The notes below the pieces were generated by a model. That model saw only the letters and a program-made list of their open reading frames with translations. It was not told where the DNA came from and made no database searches. From Nonomuraea typhae (GTDB lineage Bacteria; Actinomycetota; Actinomycetes; Streptosporangiales; Streptosporangiaceae), in assembly GCF_009760925.1 (NCBI RefSeq), contig NZ_VRLV01000001.1, positions 682,001 through 746,000 of the forward strand: a stretch of 64,000 bases of DNA. The letters are read 5' to 3'. The position numbers and the translations under genes were made by a program. Of this stretch, positions 1 to 8,547 are shown piece after piece (the stretch's first letter is position 1; the number at the start of each line of letters is the position of its first letter).

Positions 1-578
1 TCGTGCTGGCCGTGTCGTTCGCGATCGAGAGCGTCTCGTTCGCGAGGGGCCTCTCCCAGGCCCGCGCCGAGGCCCGCCGCTGGGGCGTCGGCCCGGTCCG
101 GCTGGTCACCAAGACCTCCGACACCGCGCTCAAGGCCGTGATGCTGGAGGACACCGCCGCCCTGGCCGGGCTGGTGATCGCGGCCCTCGGGCTGCTGGGC
201 GCCCAGCTGACCAGCTCGTCGCTGTGGGACGGGGCGGCCTCGGTGGCGATCGGGGTGCTGCTGCTGGTCGTGGCGCTGTCGCTGATCGGGGCCAACCTGT
301 CGCTGCTGATCGGGCAGGCGGCGCCGCGCCAGGTGGAGACGGAGATCAGGGCGCTGCTGCTGGCCCAGCCCGAGGTGGAGGACGTCGTCGAGCTGCTGAC
401 CATGTACCTGGGGCCGGGGCGGCTGCTGGTCGCGGCGAAGATCGACTTCGACGACGCGGCCAGCGCGGCGGGCGTGGAGATCGCCTGCGATCAGGTGGAC
501 CGGCGGCTGCGCGAGCACGTCCCGGTCGTCACCCAGGTGTTCCTGGACCCCACGCCCACTAGGAGTCGAAGGCCATGA
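1..578 (+). CDS. Cation diffusion facilitator (CDF) transporter, C-terminal part
   Basis: The reading frame is open from the window edge, so the 5' end lies upstream. The visible ~191 residues contain two hydrophobic segments (about residues 50-68 and 80-105), corresponding to the last membrane helices of a cation efflux protein. They are followed by a soluble ~85-residue C-terminal domain of the alpha/beta type that CDF proteins use for dimerisation and metal sensing. The family exports Zn2+, Co2+, Fe2+ or similar ions in exchange for protons. The metal cannot be told because the metal-binding helices II and V are mostly outside the window. The stop overlaps the end of the convergent small gene at 559-738 by 20 bases. 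Confidence 0.8.
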   Translation, partial: VLAVSFAIESVSFARGLSQARAEARRWGVGPVRLVTKTSDTALKAVMLEDTAALAGLVIAALGLLGAQLTSSSLWDGAASVAIGVLLLVVALSLIGANLSLLIGQAAPRQVETEIRALLLAQPEVEDVVELLTMYLGPGRLLVAAKIDFDDAASAAGVEIACDQVDRRLREHVPVVTQVFLDPTPTRSRRP

Positions 579-738
579 CGATGGCCACCCCGACGACGTG
601 CATCAGCACGACCGCCACCAGCAGCGAGACGAACACGAACTTGGCCGGCCCGTGCTCGAACGTCTTGCCCTCCTCCAGCGGACGCCGTTTGGCCATGCGG
701 TCGGCGATGCGCTCCTCGATGGGCTTCTTGTAGAACAT
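559..738 (-). CDS. Small single-pass membrane protein (59 aa)
   Basis: A 59-codon gene read from the ATG at 738 to the TAG at 559. The first ~32 residues are charged (MFYKKPIEERIADRMAKRRP and on). One hydrophobic segment follows at about residues 34-55 (FVFVSLLVAVVLMHVVGVAI), then a short MAFDS tail, which suggests an inner-membrane protein with a cytoplasmic N-terminus. It starts 9 bases after the stop of the phosphopantetheinyl transferase gene on the same strand, so it is probably the last cistron of the mce operon. I do not recognise a family. Support is the start position, codon use and domain-like split into a charged and a hydrophobic half. Confidence 0.6.
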   Translation of the reverse strand: MFYKKPIEERIADRMAKRRPLEEGKTFEHGPAKFVFVSLLVAVVLMHVVGVAIVMAFDS

Positions 739-747
739 GCTCCCAGG

Positions 748-1317
748 TTATAGGGCCACCCTCCCGGCCCTGACGTCGGTGACCGCGGCCACGAGGATGT
801 CCGGCGGCACGTGCCATTCCAGCAGGTGACGGCCCTCCCAGGAGACGGGGGAGCGGACGGTGTCGAGGGAGAGCTCGCCGCGTTTGATGAGCGCCTCCTT
901 GCGGGTCCACAACCGGATCAGGTCGTGGTTGCCGGTGACGTCCGGGGGCGCGGCGATCTGGGCGGCGAGACCGGCGTCGAAGGGGCCGTCCGGAACGCGT
1001 TCGGTGTCCACCCCGACCCGGCCGGGCCCGGCGGCCGCGGCCACGTAGCCGCGGGTGTGGCTCAGGCTGACGCCCAGCTCGGGATGCTCCTTCAGGTACG
1101 GCCGGCCGTGCCCGGGGCCGTGGATGTCGCAGTGCTGGAGCAGGGTCAGCGTGTGCGCGGGCACGTCCAGGACGGCCGCGGCGGCCAGCCGTACCAGGAG
1201 GTGGGCGGCGACGAAGGAGTGCCGGTCGGCCTCGTGCGCGAAGCGGGCGGCCCGCGCCCGCTCGGTCTCGGTGAGCCAGGAAGGGGAGCCGGGCACCTGC
1301 TCGGGGCGGGCGCCCAT
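748..1317 (-). CDS. 4'-phosphopantetheinyl transferase (Sfp/AcpT type)
   Basis: Transfers the 4'-phosphopantetheine arm of CoA to a serine of acyl, peptidyl or aryl carrier proteins. The 189-residue product carries the two signature blocks of the superfamily: GVDTERV around residue 105 (Mg2+-binding Asp and Glu) and WTRKEALIKRGE around residue 145 (the W-x3-K-E-A-x3-K motif). The length matches compact Sfp-like enzymes. The ATG at 1317 is chosen because longer versions would run through the mce-associated gene that ends at 1329. It sits 11 bases behind that gene in the same direction, so it is probably co-transcribed with the mce operon. No carrier protein, PKS or NRPS is visible here, so its partner is elsewhere. 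Confidence 0.88.
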   Translation of the reverse strand: MGARPEQVPGSPSWLTETERARAARFAHEADRHSFVAAHLLVRLAAAAVLDVPAHTLTLLQHCDIHGPGHGRPYLKEHPELGVSLSHTRGYVAAAAGPGRVGVDTERVPDGPFDAGLAAQIAAPPDVTGNHDLIRLWTRKEALIKRGELSLDTVRSPVSWEGRHLLEWHVPPDILVAAVTDVRAGRVAL

Positions 1318-1328
1318 GACGGCCGCGG

Positions 1329-2015
1329 CTACTTCTCCGACGGCTTGGGGCTGGGGTCCGCCAGGGGTGTGCCGTCCTTGTTGTACTGGTTCTCCTGAGC
1401 CGCGCCGAGCACCGTGACCTCGCGTACCTTCCATGTGCCCTTCTCCCGCACCAGAGAGATCTTCAGGTGCGAGTCCTTGACGCTCCTGATCGCCTTGGCG
1501 GTCGTCACCTGCTGGTCCACCACCACAATGGCAGATGCGGAGGACTCGTCGGCATCGGCCAGGTAGACGCCGCGCACGGTGGCGACCGAGACGGCCTGCA
1601 GCTTGATGATGACCTGCTCCATCACGCCGCCGAAGGCGTCGTCGTAGGTGTTGAGGAAGTCGCCGGTGGCCATGGCCATGAGCTTGGTCCTGGTGGCCTG
1701 GAGGTTCTGGTAGTCGTAACCGAGCAGGGACTGGCCGAAGGCGTGCGCCGCCTGGGAGACCTCCAGCCGCAGGGCGCGGTCGGCCTCCAGCCTGGCCTGG
1801 GCCTCCTGGGCGCGGCCGGCGGCCAGCCACTGGAGCACGGCGGTGGCGGCGAGGGCGGCCACGAGCATCGCGGCCAGGGCGCCCATGAGCTTCACCCGGG
1901 TGCGGGACGGTTGAGGATCTTCGTGCGGCTCGGGTGTTTCCGGCTCAGGATCGACCTTCGCCTCAGCCTCGGTCTCAACCTCTGCTTCAGGCTCAGCGTC
2001 CTGCTGCGTGGTCAT
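1329..2015 (-). CDS. Mce-associated membrane protein (Mam)
   Basis: A 228-residue protein with an acidic, Glu/Pro-rich cytoplasmic N-terminus (residues 1-40), one membrane helix at about 44-66 (GALAAMLVAALAATAVLQWL) and an extracytoplasmic domain of about 160 residues. That domain resembles the Mam/SnoaL-like (NTF2-like fold) proteins encoded at the ends of mycobacterial and actinomycete mce operons. Mam proteins are thought to stabilise or assist the MCE importer. The ATG overlaps the stop of the last mce gene by 4 bases (2012-2015), indicating translational coupling. The acidic tail is low-complexity and probably disordered. Confidence 0.82.
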   Translation of the reverse strand: MTTQQDAEPEAEVETEAEAKVDPEPETPEPHEDPQPSRTRVKLMGALAAMLVAALAATAVLQWLAAGRAQEAQARLEADRALRLEVSQAAHAFGQSLLGYDYQNLQATRTKLMAMATGDFLNTYDDAFGGVMEQVIIKLQAVSVATVRGVYLADADESSASAIVVVDQQVTTAKAIRSVKDSHLKISLVREKGTWKVREVTVLGAAQENQYNKDGTPLADPSPKPSEK

Positions 2016-3361
2016 GAAAGCTCCGTTTCGCGCCGGCGGGCGGCCCGGCCCACGGCGATCCAGCCCACGATGCCACCGCAGGCGACGACGGCGAGGAAAA
2101 TCGCGACGAGCAGGGGCGCGTTGTCCGGCGGGGTGTCCGTGGCGGCGGCCGCCGACCTGCCGGGCGCCGGGGTCTGGGGTTCCGGGTTGTCTGTCGGCTT
2201 CCCGGTCTTCTCGGTCTTCTCGGTCACGGGCTGGGCTTGCGTCGTCTCCTTCGCCTGCTCGGGCTGGGCCACGGGGGCGTCGCGATCGTCCGGCGGCGGC
2301 TCTTCGGCGGGCAGCGGCCGTTTCGGGCAGGCGCGCGGGGCGGGGATGGGCGGCGGGCCCAGCGGCTCGGCGTACTCCTCGGCCACCTTCGGCCCGCCGG
2401 GCACGCTGAAGACGAACATGGTGCGCCCGTAGACCGTGCCGTCGCGGTGGTCGCTGATGTCGCCGGCCAGGCTGAGCGCCGTCGGCACGATGCTCAGCAG
2501 GTGGTTGACGTTGCGCTCCGACTCCGGGGAGAAGACCGGCTTGTGCGGCATCCCGGCCGCGGTCAGCATGCAGGAGAACCCCGGCCTGGCCCGCTTGACG
2601 AGCGCGTCGAGCTGGGCGAAGACCCCCGGCCCCTGGTCGAGGAAGGCGTTCAGCTCACGCCGCGAGGCCACGAGCGAGGCGGTCACCAGCTCGGTGTTCC
2701 CGATGCCCGAGGCCAGCTTGTCCCGCCGGCCGGCCAGCGTGTGGGTGAGCCGGGTGAGCTGCACCGCCAGATCGTCGAGGACCGCCGCGTTGTCGGCCAG
2801 CGTGCCGGTCAGGTCGTGGGCGTCGCCGACGATGCTCCTGATCGCCGGGGCGCGGCCCTCGAGCGCCACGGCCAGCTCGTGCGTGATCGTCCTGGCGTCC
2901 TTGGGCGGCACCGCGTTCAGCAGCTTGCCCACGCCCTCGAACAACCGCTTGTAGTTCAGCGGCACCGTCGTCCTGGTCAGCGGGATCGTCTCGCCCGGCG
3001 CGAGGTTCCCGCCGACCGGCTCCTCCGGCGGGCTCAGCTCCACGTACGGCTCGCCGATCGCGGACTTGCGGCGCACCTCCGCCGACACCGCCCTGGGCAG
3101 GCGGATCTCCCGGTCGATGTCCAGGCCGACGACGATCTTGCCGGGGGCCAGCCGTACCTCGCCGATCTTGCCGACCCGCACCCCCAGATACGCCACGTCG
3201 AAGCCGCGGATCAGCCCGGGGGAGGACTCGAACTCGGCCGAGACCCGATAGGGCCGCTCGATCGCGTCGAGCCTGATGATCGTGGTGAACGCCCAGACCG
3301 CCATCACCACGCCCAGCAGGGCGAAGAAGCCGAGGTTGAGGTAGACGCGCAGGTTCTTCAT
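2012..3361 (-). CDS. mceF: MCE-family protein, MceF position
   Basis: Sixth MCE protein of the operon (449 aa). There is an N-terminal membrane anchor at about residues 6-28 (LNLGFFALLGVVMAVWAF). An MCE/MlaD domain follows at about 38-120, with the family pattern GFDVAYLGVRVGKIGEV, then a helical region to about residue 290. A Pro/Glu/Thr-rich linker precedes a second hydrophobic helix near the C-terminus (PLLVAIFLAVVACGGIVGWI) with a basic tail, so unlike its neighbours this protein appears anchored at both ends. MCE proteins form hexamers that carry lipids across the envelope. The start at 3361 overlaps the preceding mce stop by 4 bases. Confidence 0.88.
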   Translation of the reverse strand: MKNLRVYLNLGFFALLGVVMAVWAFTTIIRLDAIERPYRVSAEFESSPGLIRGFDVAYLGVRVGKIGEVRLAPGKIVVGLDIDREIRLPRAVSAEVRRKSAIGEPYVELSPPEEPVGGNLAPGETIPLTRTTVPLNYKRLFEGVGKLLNAVPPKDARTITHELAVALEGRAPAIRSIVGDAHDLTGTLADNAAVLDDLAVQLTRLTHTLAGRRDKLASGIGNTELVTASLVASRRELNAFLDQGPGVFAQLDALVKRARPGFSCMLTAAGMPHKPVFSPESERNVNHLLSIVPTALSLAGDISDHRDGTVYGRTMFVFSVPGGPKVAEEYAEPLGPPPIPAPRACPKRPLPAEEPPPDDRDAPVAQPEQAKETTQAQPVTEKTEKTGKPTDNPEPQTPAPGRSAAAATDTPPDNAPLLVAIFLAVVACGGIVGWIAVGRAARRRETELS

Positions 3362-4389
3362 CGCGGCGGCTCCCACAGCAGCTGGAAGTCCTTCAGCTGG
3401 TTGGGCAGCGGCGGCGGCTCGACCTTGACGTCGTTCGGGATCACGCCCCGGCTGTCGCCGACCAGCAGGCCCTTCAGCCACACGTAGATGAGCACCTGGC
3501 CGTTGACGGTGATCGGCGGGGTGTCGATGAAGTACTGGAGCCTGGCCACCAGGCGCTTGAGGTCCTCCTTGCCGCGCACCATCGCGCCGGTGATCGCGTC
3601 CAGCTCGCGCATGATCGTGCGCAGCCTGGCCGCGTGGCGCGGGTAGACGGTGGCGTTGGCCGCCTTGGCCAGGTCCGTCAGCGCGACGAGGGCCGTCTTC
3701 ACGTGCCTGCGGCCGTGGGCCAGGCGCGCGGTCGCGGCGGCCAGCGTGCCGGGGAGCCGGTCGAGCTCCTTCTCGCCCTTGGCCAGGTCGCCGCCGAGGC
3801 GGGCCAGGTAGTCGATGGTCGCCCCCAGCTCGGCGCGGGCGGCGGCGTAGGCGTCGGTGACCTCGGCGGTGCGCCGGATGAGCGCGTTGACGTCGCCGCC
3901 CTTGCCGGCGAAGGCGGTCGAGGCGGCGTCCAGGATGGCGTTGACGTCCTGCGCGCCCAGGGCCTCGACGAGCGGACCGGCCTTCTCCGTGACCTGCTCG
4001 ATGTCCGGCTCGACCGAGGTGTCGGTGATCGTCGCGCCCGCGGGCAGGTAGGGGCCGGTGGACAGGTCCTTGCCGGGCGGCGGCGTCAGCGCCACGTAGT
4101 TCTCGCCCAGCACCGAGGTCTTGGCCACGGTCGCGGTGGTCCCGACCGGCACCCGGTGGGCGCTGTCGATCTCCATGGTGACCCGGGCCCGGTAGCCCTC
4201 CAGCCGGATGCCGGTGACCGTGCCCACCTTGACGTCGGCCACCTGCACGCTGTGCCCGGCGACCAGGCTCTGGACGTCGTCGAAGGTCGCGCCGATCGTC
4301 ATGTCCCCGCGGGCCGCGCCCAGCGTCTGCAGCGAGCACGAGGTCGTGATCGCCAGCGCGAGCAGGGAGGTCAGGGCGCGTGCTCTCAC
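3358..4389 (-). CDS. mceE: MCE-family lipoprotein, MceE position
   Basis: 343 residues. A short signal peptide ends in a lipobox-like LAITTSC, so the mature protein is predicted to be lipid-anchored at Cys18. This is the arrangement of the LprK-type MceE lipoproteins of mycobacteria. An MCE domain follows at about residues 31-110 (ATFDDVQSLVAGHSVQVADV) and then the long alpha-helical region thought to build the hydrophobic lipid channel. GTG start at 4389 overlaps the preceding stop (GTGA). The C-terminus is Pro-rich and short. Confidence 0.87.
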   Translation of the reverse strand: MRARALTSLLALAITTSCSLQTLGAARGDMTIGATFDDVQSLVAGHSVQVADVKVGTVTGIRLEGYRARVTMEIDSAHRVPVGTTATVAKTSVLGENYVALTPPPGKDLSTGPYLPAGATITDTSVEPDIEQVTEKAGPLVEALGAQDVNAILDAASTAFAGKGGDVNALIRRTAEVTDAYAAARAELGATIDYLARLGGDLAKGEKELDRLPGTLAAATARLAHGRRHVKTALVALTDLAKAANATVYPRHAARLRTIMRELDAITGAMVRGKEDLKRLVARLQYFIDTPPITVNGQVLIYVWLKGLLVGDSRGVIPNDVKVEPPPLPNQLKDFQLLWEPPR

Positions 4390-5417
4390 CGGCCGCCGCC
4401 CTTCTTCTGGAACGGGCAGTTGCTCAGCTCACCCGGCAGGCACGGCACCTTGCCCAGGTTCAGCGCGTCGAACAGCGGCTGCAGCCACGCCCTGGTCATC
4501 GCGTTGAGCACCACGCGGATCTTCAGCAGGTGGTTCTTCCTGTCCCACGCCTCGATCAGCACGTCGGCGAAGTCTGCCGAGCCCTTGATGGCCGCGGCCA
4601 GCGACTCGCTGTTGGCCCGCACGGTCAGCACCAGCTCGGCCAGCGTCCCGGCCGCCCTGGGCAGGCGTTCCGCGTACTCCTCGATGATGACGTCGCCGCG
4701 CCGCACGAAGCCGGCCATGCCCGTGATGAAGGCCCGCAGCCGCCGGCGCTCCTCGGCCAGGATCGCACTGGCCTCGGAGAAGGAGTCGATCGCCCGCGTC
4801 ACCTGGCCCTGGCGCCGGTTCAGGCTGGTGGCCAGCCGGTTGAGCCCCTTGGCCAGGTCGATGAGCTGCCGGTCCTGCTTGGCCAGCGTGCCGGTCAGCT
4901 CGGCGGTGTCGGCGAGCGCGTTGTTGATCGTCTTGCCCCGCCCGCGCAGGCCGTCGGCCAGGTCGCCGGCCACGTCGCCGAGCTTCTCGTTGTCCAGGGC
5001 GTCGGTCAGCTTCGTGAACGCGTCCAGCGCGTCGTCGATCTCCACCGGAAGATCGGTACGGCCCAGCGGGATCACCGTCCCCGGCGCGGCCCGCCGGTCA
5101 CCCGGCCTCCACGGCGGATACAGCACCACGTTCCGCTCGCCCAGCGTGTTCTGCGGCGCGACCACCGCCTTCACCTCGGCGGGCAGCGGCACCTGCGCGT
5201 CCACCGACATCGTCACCCGGACCTTGTCGCCCTCGATCGCGATGCGCTCCACGTATCCGGCGTCCAGCCCCATCACCTTGACCCGCGCCTGCTCGTACAA
5301 CGACGGCGCGCTGGAGAAGATCGCGACGACGGTGTACGGCGCCGCCCCGCCCAGCACCCCGCACCCGGCGGTGCCGGCCGGCAGGAGCGCCGCCACGAGC
5401 AGCCTCAGCGCCCTCAT
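4386..5417 (-). CDS. mceD: MCE-family protein, MceD position, with lipobox
   Basis: 343 residues with a signal sequence ending LPAGTAGC, which reads as a lipobox (Cys19). The MCE domain is at about 29-105 (VKVMGLDAGYVERI) and a helical tail follows. It sits between the MceC- and MceE-type genes with 4-base overlaps on both sides (4386-4389 and 5414-5417). In the mycobacterial operons I know, only the MceE product is the recognised lipoprotein. Here the adjacent MceD-position protein also looks lipidated. The lipobox is weaker than consensus at -3 (Thr), so this needs a predictor to confirm. Confidence 0.85.
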   Translation of the reverse strand: MRALRLLVAALLPAGTAGCGVLGGAAPYTVVAIFSSAPSLYEQARVKVMGLDAGYVERIAIEGDKVRVTMSVDAQVPLPAEVKAVVAPQNTLGERNVVLYPPWRPGDRRAAPGTVIPLGRTDLPVEIDDALDAFTKLTDALDNEKLGDVAGDLADGLRGRGKTINNALADTAELTGTLAKQDRQLIDLAKGLNRLATSLNRRQGQVTRAIDSFSEASAILAEERRRLRAFITGMAGFVRRGDVIIEEYAERLPRAAGTLAELVLTVRANSESLAAAIKGSADFADVLIEAWDRKNHLLKIRVVLNAMTRAWLQPLFDALNLGKVPCLPGELSNCPFQKKGGGR

Positions 5418-6439
5418 CGGTCGTTCCTCCTGTCCTTGGCGATGGCCCCCAGCACCTCCGGGTTGATCGGCCCGAGCCCGGTCGCGATGGCCTCGATCCA
5501 CGGGCCCTGGCCGCCCATCGTGGCCAGGCCGGAGAACGTCGGCCCCACCCAGGCCACGAGCTTGTTGAACTCCTGGTTGCTCGCGTTGAGCCGCGTGGTG
5601 ATCGCACTGTTGTCGTCCAGCACCTGGACCAGCGCCTTCTCGTGCTCGTTGATCAGCTTGGTGGTGCCGGCGACCAGGTCGCTGCCGTCGCCCAGCAGCG
5701 TGCGCAACTCGTTCCTGCGCGCGCGCAGCTCGTTGAGCACGGCCTCGATGGCGTCGATGAGCCGGGCGAGCTGCTTGTCCTTCTTCTCCAGCAGATCCAT
5801 GATCTTGTTGCCGTTGTCGAGCAGCTTCTGCAGCTCCGGCTCGCTCCGGCTGATGGTGTCCGACAGGTCGCCGATGTTCTTCAGCAGGCGGGTGATCCGG
5901 CCGCGCCGGCTGGTGTCGATCTTGCCGAGCTCGGTCAGCAGGTCGTCCACGGCGTCGGTGTCGAGGTTCTCGACCAGCCGGGTGGCGTCCTTGATCGCGT
6001 CGTTGATCAGCGTGGGGACGCCGGTGCGCGTCACCGGGATGCGGCGCCGCGCCTCGGGGAGCTGGTCCATGAAGGGGGCGGCGACCGGGCCCGACAGCTT
6101 GAGGTAGCGGCCGCCCAGCAGGTTGGACAGGGCGACCTCGGCCCGGGTGGCGCGGCCCAGCCGTACCTCGGAGTTCACGCGCCAGGTGACCACGACGTTG
6201 CCCTGCGCGTAGTCGGCCCGGACGGAGGTCACCTCGCCGACGCGCACGCCCGCCACGCGCACGTCCTGGCCGCCGCGCAGGCCGCCGGAGTCGGCGAAGA
6301 CGCCCGACATCGTGTAGCCGCCCTCCAGCAGGCCCAGGCTGCCCACGAGGAACGTGGCGACCAGGATCGAGCCGAGCACGAGCATGGAGACCAGGCCGAC
6401 GACGATCTTGTTGCGGTCGCGGAAGGACTTCAGGGCCAT
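5414..6439 (-). CDS. mceC: MCE-family protein, MceC position
   Basis: 341 residues. An N-terminal membrane helix spans about 12-36 (IVVGLVSMLVLGSILVATFL). The MCE domain at about 42-120 contains GGQDVRVAGVRVGEVTSV, the conserved start of the barrel. Residues 120-330 are predicted coiled helices rich in Leu, Asp and Lys (DLLEKKDKQLARLIDAIEAV). The protein would be one subunit of the periplasmic or cell-wall MCE hexamer. It ends with a 4-base overlap into the next mce gene and starts 3 bases after the stop of the upstream one. Confidence 0.87.
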   Translation of the reverse strand: MALKSFRDRNKIVVGLVSMLVLGSILVATFLVGSLGLLEGGYTMSGVFADSGGLRGGQDVRVAGVRVGEVTSVRADYAQGNVVVTWRVNSEVRLGRATRAEVALSNLLGGRYLKLSGPVAAPFMDQLPEARRRIPVTRTGVPTLINDAIKDATRLVENLDTDAVDDLLTELGKIDTSRRGRITRLLKNIGDLSDTISRSEPELQKLLDNGNKIMDLLEKKDKQLARLIDAIEAVLNELRARRNELRTLLGDGSDLVAGTTKLINEHEKALVQVLDDNSAITTRLNASNQEFNKLVAWVGPTFSGLATMGGQGPWIEAIATGLGPINPEVLGAIAKDRRNDR

Positions 6440-6442
6440 GGC

Positions 6443-7522
6443 TCACTCACCCACCATGAGCTTGCGCAGGTCCTTGGCACTGGCGATCTTCTTGCTGCCG
6501 CGCAGCGGCGGCGGCGCGGTCATCGGGTACGGGCAGGGCGACGGGCCCAGCGCCACGCAGGGCACCGCCGAGATGAAGTAGTGGCCGCGGTTGACGCTGG
6601 AGTAGGCGCGTTCGAACGGCGGGCGGAAGGTGGTGATCACCTTCTCGATGGCGCCCACGTTGCGCCGCACGCCGCCGGTCAGCCGGGAGAGGTTGTCCAC
6701 CAGGGCGCCGAGCTCCTCGGCGTTCTTGCCGAGCACCTCGTTGGAGGTGTGCAGGGTGGCGCTCAGCTCCACGATCGAGTCGTCGATGAGCGTGCGGTTG
6801 TCCGCGAACGCCTCCGTGAGCACCACCAGGTTGTCCACGAGCCGGGAGATCTGCTCGTCGCGTCTGGCCACGGTCCCGCTGACCGTCGCGTAGTCCTTGA
6901 GCAGCCGCCGGATCGTCTCCTTGCGCTCGGTGAGCGTGGTGGTGATCGTGTTGACGTTGTCCAGCAGGCGCGGGATGTTCTCGTGGTTGCCCTTGAGCGA
7001 CGTGGCGGCGGCGGTGAGCAGCTGGTTGATCTGCTCCGGGTCCAGGCTCCTGGTCAGGGGGCCGAGGTCGCTGACCAGCTCGCCGATGTCCACCACGGAG
7101 GCGGTGCGGGTGATGCGGGCGCCGGGGGCCAGGGGGTCCTTGGCGGTGCCGGGCAGCAGGTAGACCACGCGCTGGCCGACCGCGTTGCGCCAGCGGATGG
7201 CCGCCTCGGTGTCGGAGGGCACCCGCAGGCCCTCCTGGACGGTCATGGTGACCTCGGCTCTGCCGTTCACCACCCCGATCGCCTCGACCTGCCCGACGGG
7301 CGCGCCCGCGATCTTGACCTGGTCGCCCTCCACGAGGCCGGAGACGTCGTCGAAGGCGGCGGTCAGCCGATAGCCGCCCCCGGTGCCGACCCGGGCGATC
7401 TGGACGGTGATCAGGGCGATGAGGCCGAGCGCCACGCCGAGGAAGAGCGTGAACTTCGCCAGCGTCCAGCGGCGGCGCACGAGCTGGCGCGAGGTTCGCG
7501 CCTTCGCGGGGGCGGCTGCCAC
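6443..7522 (-). CDS. mceB: MCE-family protein, MceB position
   Basis: A 359-residue protein if the GTG at 7522 is used, placed 2 bases beyond the stop of the mceA-position gene and preceded by a GGGAGG-like site. Features: a basic cytoplasmic N-terminus (residues 1-25), a membrane helix at about 26-47, an MCE domain at about 55-130 (LVEGDQVKIAGAPVGQVEAI), a long helical region, and a C-terminal segment with two cysteines (AVPCVALGPSPCPYP) of a kind common near the end of MceB-type proteins. It would be one of six non-identical subunits of the importer. Confidence 0.86.
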   Translation of the reverse strand: MAAAPAKARTSRQLVRRRWTLAKFTLFLGVALGLIALITVQIARVGTGGGYRLTAAFDDVSGLVEGDQVKIAGAPVGQVEAIGVVNGRAEVTMTVQEGLRVPSDTEAAIRWRNAVGQRVVYLLPGTAKDPLAPGARITRTASVVDIGELVSDLGPLTRSLDPEQINQLLTAAATSLKGNHENIPRLLDNVNTITTTLTERKETIRRLLKDYATVSGTVARRDEQISRLVDNLVVLTEAFADNRTLIDDSIVELSATLHTSNEVLGKNAEELGALVDNLSRLTGGVRRNVGAIEKVITTFRPPFERAYSSVNRGHYFISAVPCVALGPSPCPYPMTAPPPLRGSKKIASAKDLRKLMVGE

Positions 7523-7524
7523 GG

Positions 7525-8544
7525 TCAGCGCCTCCCGTCCGTCGGGCCGCAGGCGCCGACGATCAGCTCGCAGATGTCGGTCGAGACGAACGCCTCCACC
7601 TGGATCTGCCGGGTGCCGTCCGGGCCCGGGGCCTCGATCAGCTCGTTGAGCAGGTCCACGAGCGTGCGCAGCCCGCGTACGCCGTCGCCGGCCAGGCCGA
7701 GCTGGGCGGCGATGAGCGCGGCCAGCCGCTCGCCCGAGTGCACTCCGGCCCGCAGGTTGTGCCGGTGCTTGCGCAGGCCGTGGGCGCTCAGCGCGGAGAT
7801 CTCGGTGATCTCCTTGAGCAGCGCGCGCACCTTGCCGGCCCGCTCCAGCAGATCCGGGGTGACGACGTTGACGTCCCGCGCGATCGCGGTGATCTCGTCG
7901 CCCTTGCCGGCCAGCGCGCCGGTCAGGGCGGCTGAGTCGCGAAGGAACCGCCGGGCCTCCTCGCGCCGCCGGTGGGCCACGCCGACGACCGTGCCCGCGT
8001 CGCCGATCAGCTCGCGCAGGTCCTCGCCCTGGCCGTCCAGGCCCTTGGCCAGCGTGTGCACGATGACGGTGACCTCGCGTGGATCGACGGCGTCCAGGCC
8101 CCTGTAGGCGTCGCCCAGGGTGTCGGACAGGTCCAGGGGGTCCTCGGTCCTGGTGATGACCGCGCCGGCGGCCAGGTAGGGGCCGCTGCCCTCGCCGGAG
8201 CCGAGCTCGAGGTTGACGTACTTCGGCCCGAAGACCGAGGTGGGCTCGATCGAGGCCGTCGCCGTGCGCGGCACCCGCACCCCCGGCTGGATGTGCATGG
8301 TGACCACGGCCCGGCCCTTGGCGTCGAGGGAGACTCCGGTGACGTCGCCGACGGTGATGCCGCGGATCTTGACCGGCGAGTTGGTGTCCATGCCCTGCCC
8401 CGCGCGCCCGAACACCGCCTCGATCCGCGTCCCGCCGACCTGGGCCGCGTTGCGCACGACGAGGAACGTCGAGCCTGCGAGCACCACGACCACCAGGGCG
8501 GCGATTGCCATCCTGACCGGGAGGGAGAGCTCGGTGCGTCCCAT
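7525..8544 (-). CDS. mceA: MCE-family protein, MceA position
   Basis: First MCE protein of the operon (339 aa). A membrane anchor is at about residues 10-30 (MAIAALVVVVLAGSTFLVV). The MCE domain at about 38-115 includes DTNSPVKIRGITVGDVTGV. A helical domain and a C-terminal stretch with two cysteines (STDICELIVGACG) follow. It starts 3 bases after the second permease gene. Order relative to the two YrbE genes fits the canonical yrbEA-yrbEB-mceA to mceF arrangement, which is the main basis for the positional letter. Confidence 0.87.
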   Translation of the reverse strand: MGRTELSLPVRMAIAALVVVVLAGSTFLVVRNAAQVGGTRIEAVFGRAGQGMDTNSPVKIRGITVGDVTGVSLDAKGRAVVTMHIQPGVRVPRTATASIEPTSVFGPKYVNLELGSGEGSGPYLAAGAVITRTEDPLDLSDTLGDAYRGLDAVDPREVTVIVHTLAKGLDGQGEDLRELIGDAGTVVGVAHRRREEARRFLRDSAALTGALAGKGDEITAIARDVNVVTPDLLERAGKVRALLKEITEISALSAHGLRKHRHNLRAGVHSGERLAALIAAQLGLAGDGVRGLRTLVDLLNELIEAPGPDGTRQIQVEAFVSTDICELIVGACGPTDGRR

Positions 8545-8547
8545 GCC

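Noticed and set aside
748..1830. 360-codon minus-strand frame that would make a longer phosphopantetheinyl transferase
   Set aside because: The first 170 codons lie opposite-frame over the well-supported Mam gene and have Arg/Gly/Pro-rich shadow composition. The enzyme domain starts at 1317.
5642..8107. 821-codon plus-strand frame over the mce genes
   Set aside because: Composition (His, Arg, Gln, Gly-rich) is that of an antisense shadow in GC-rich DNA, and the minus strand has clear MCE proteins.
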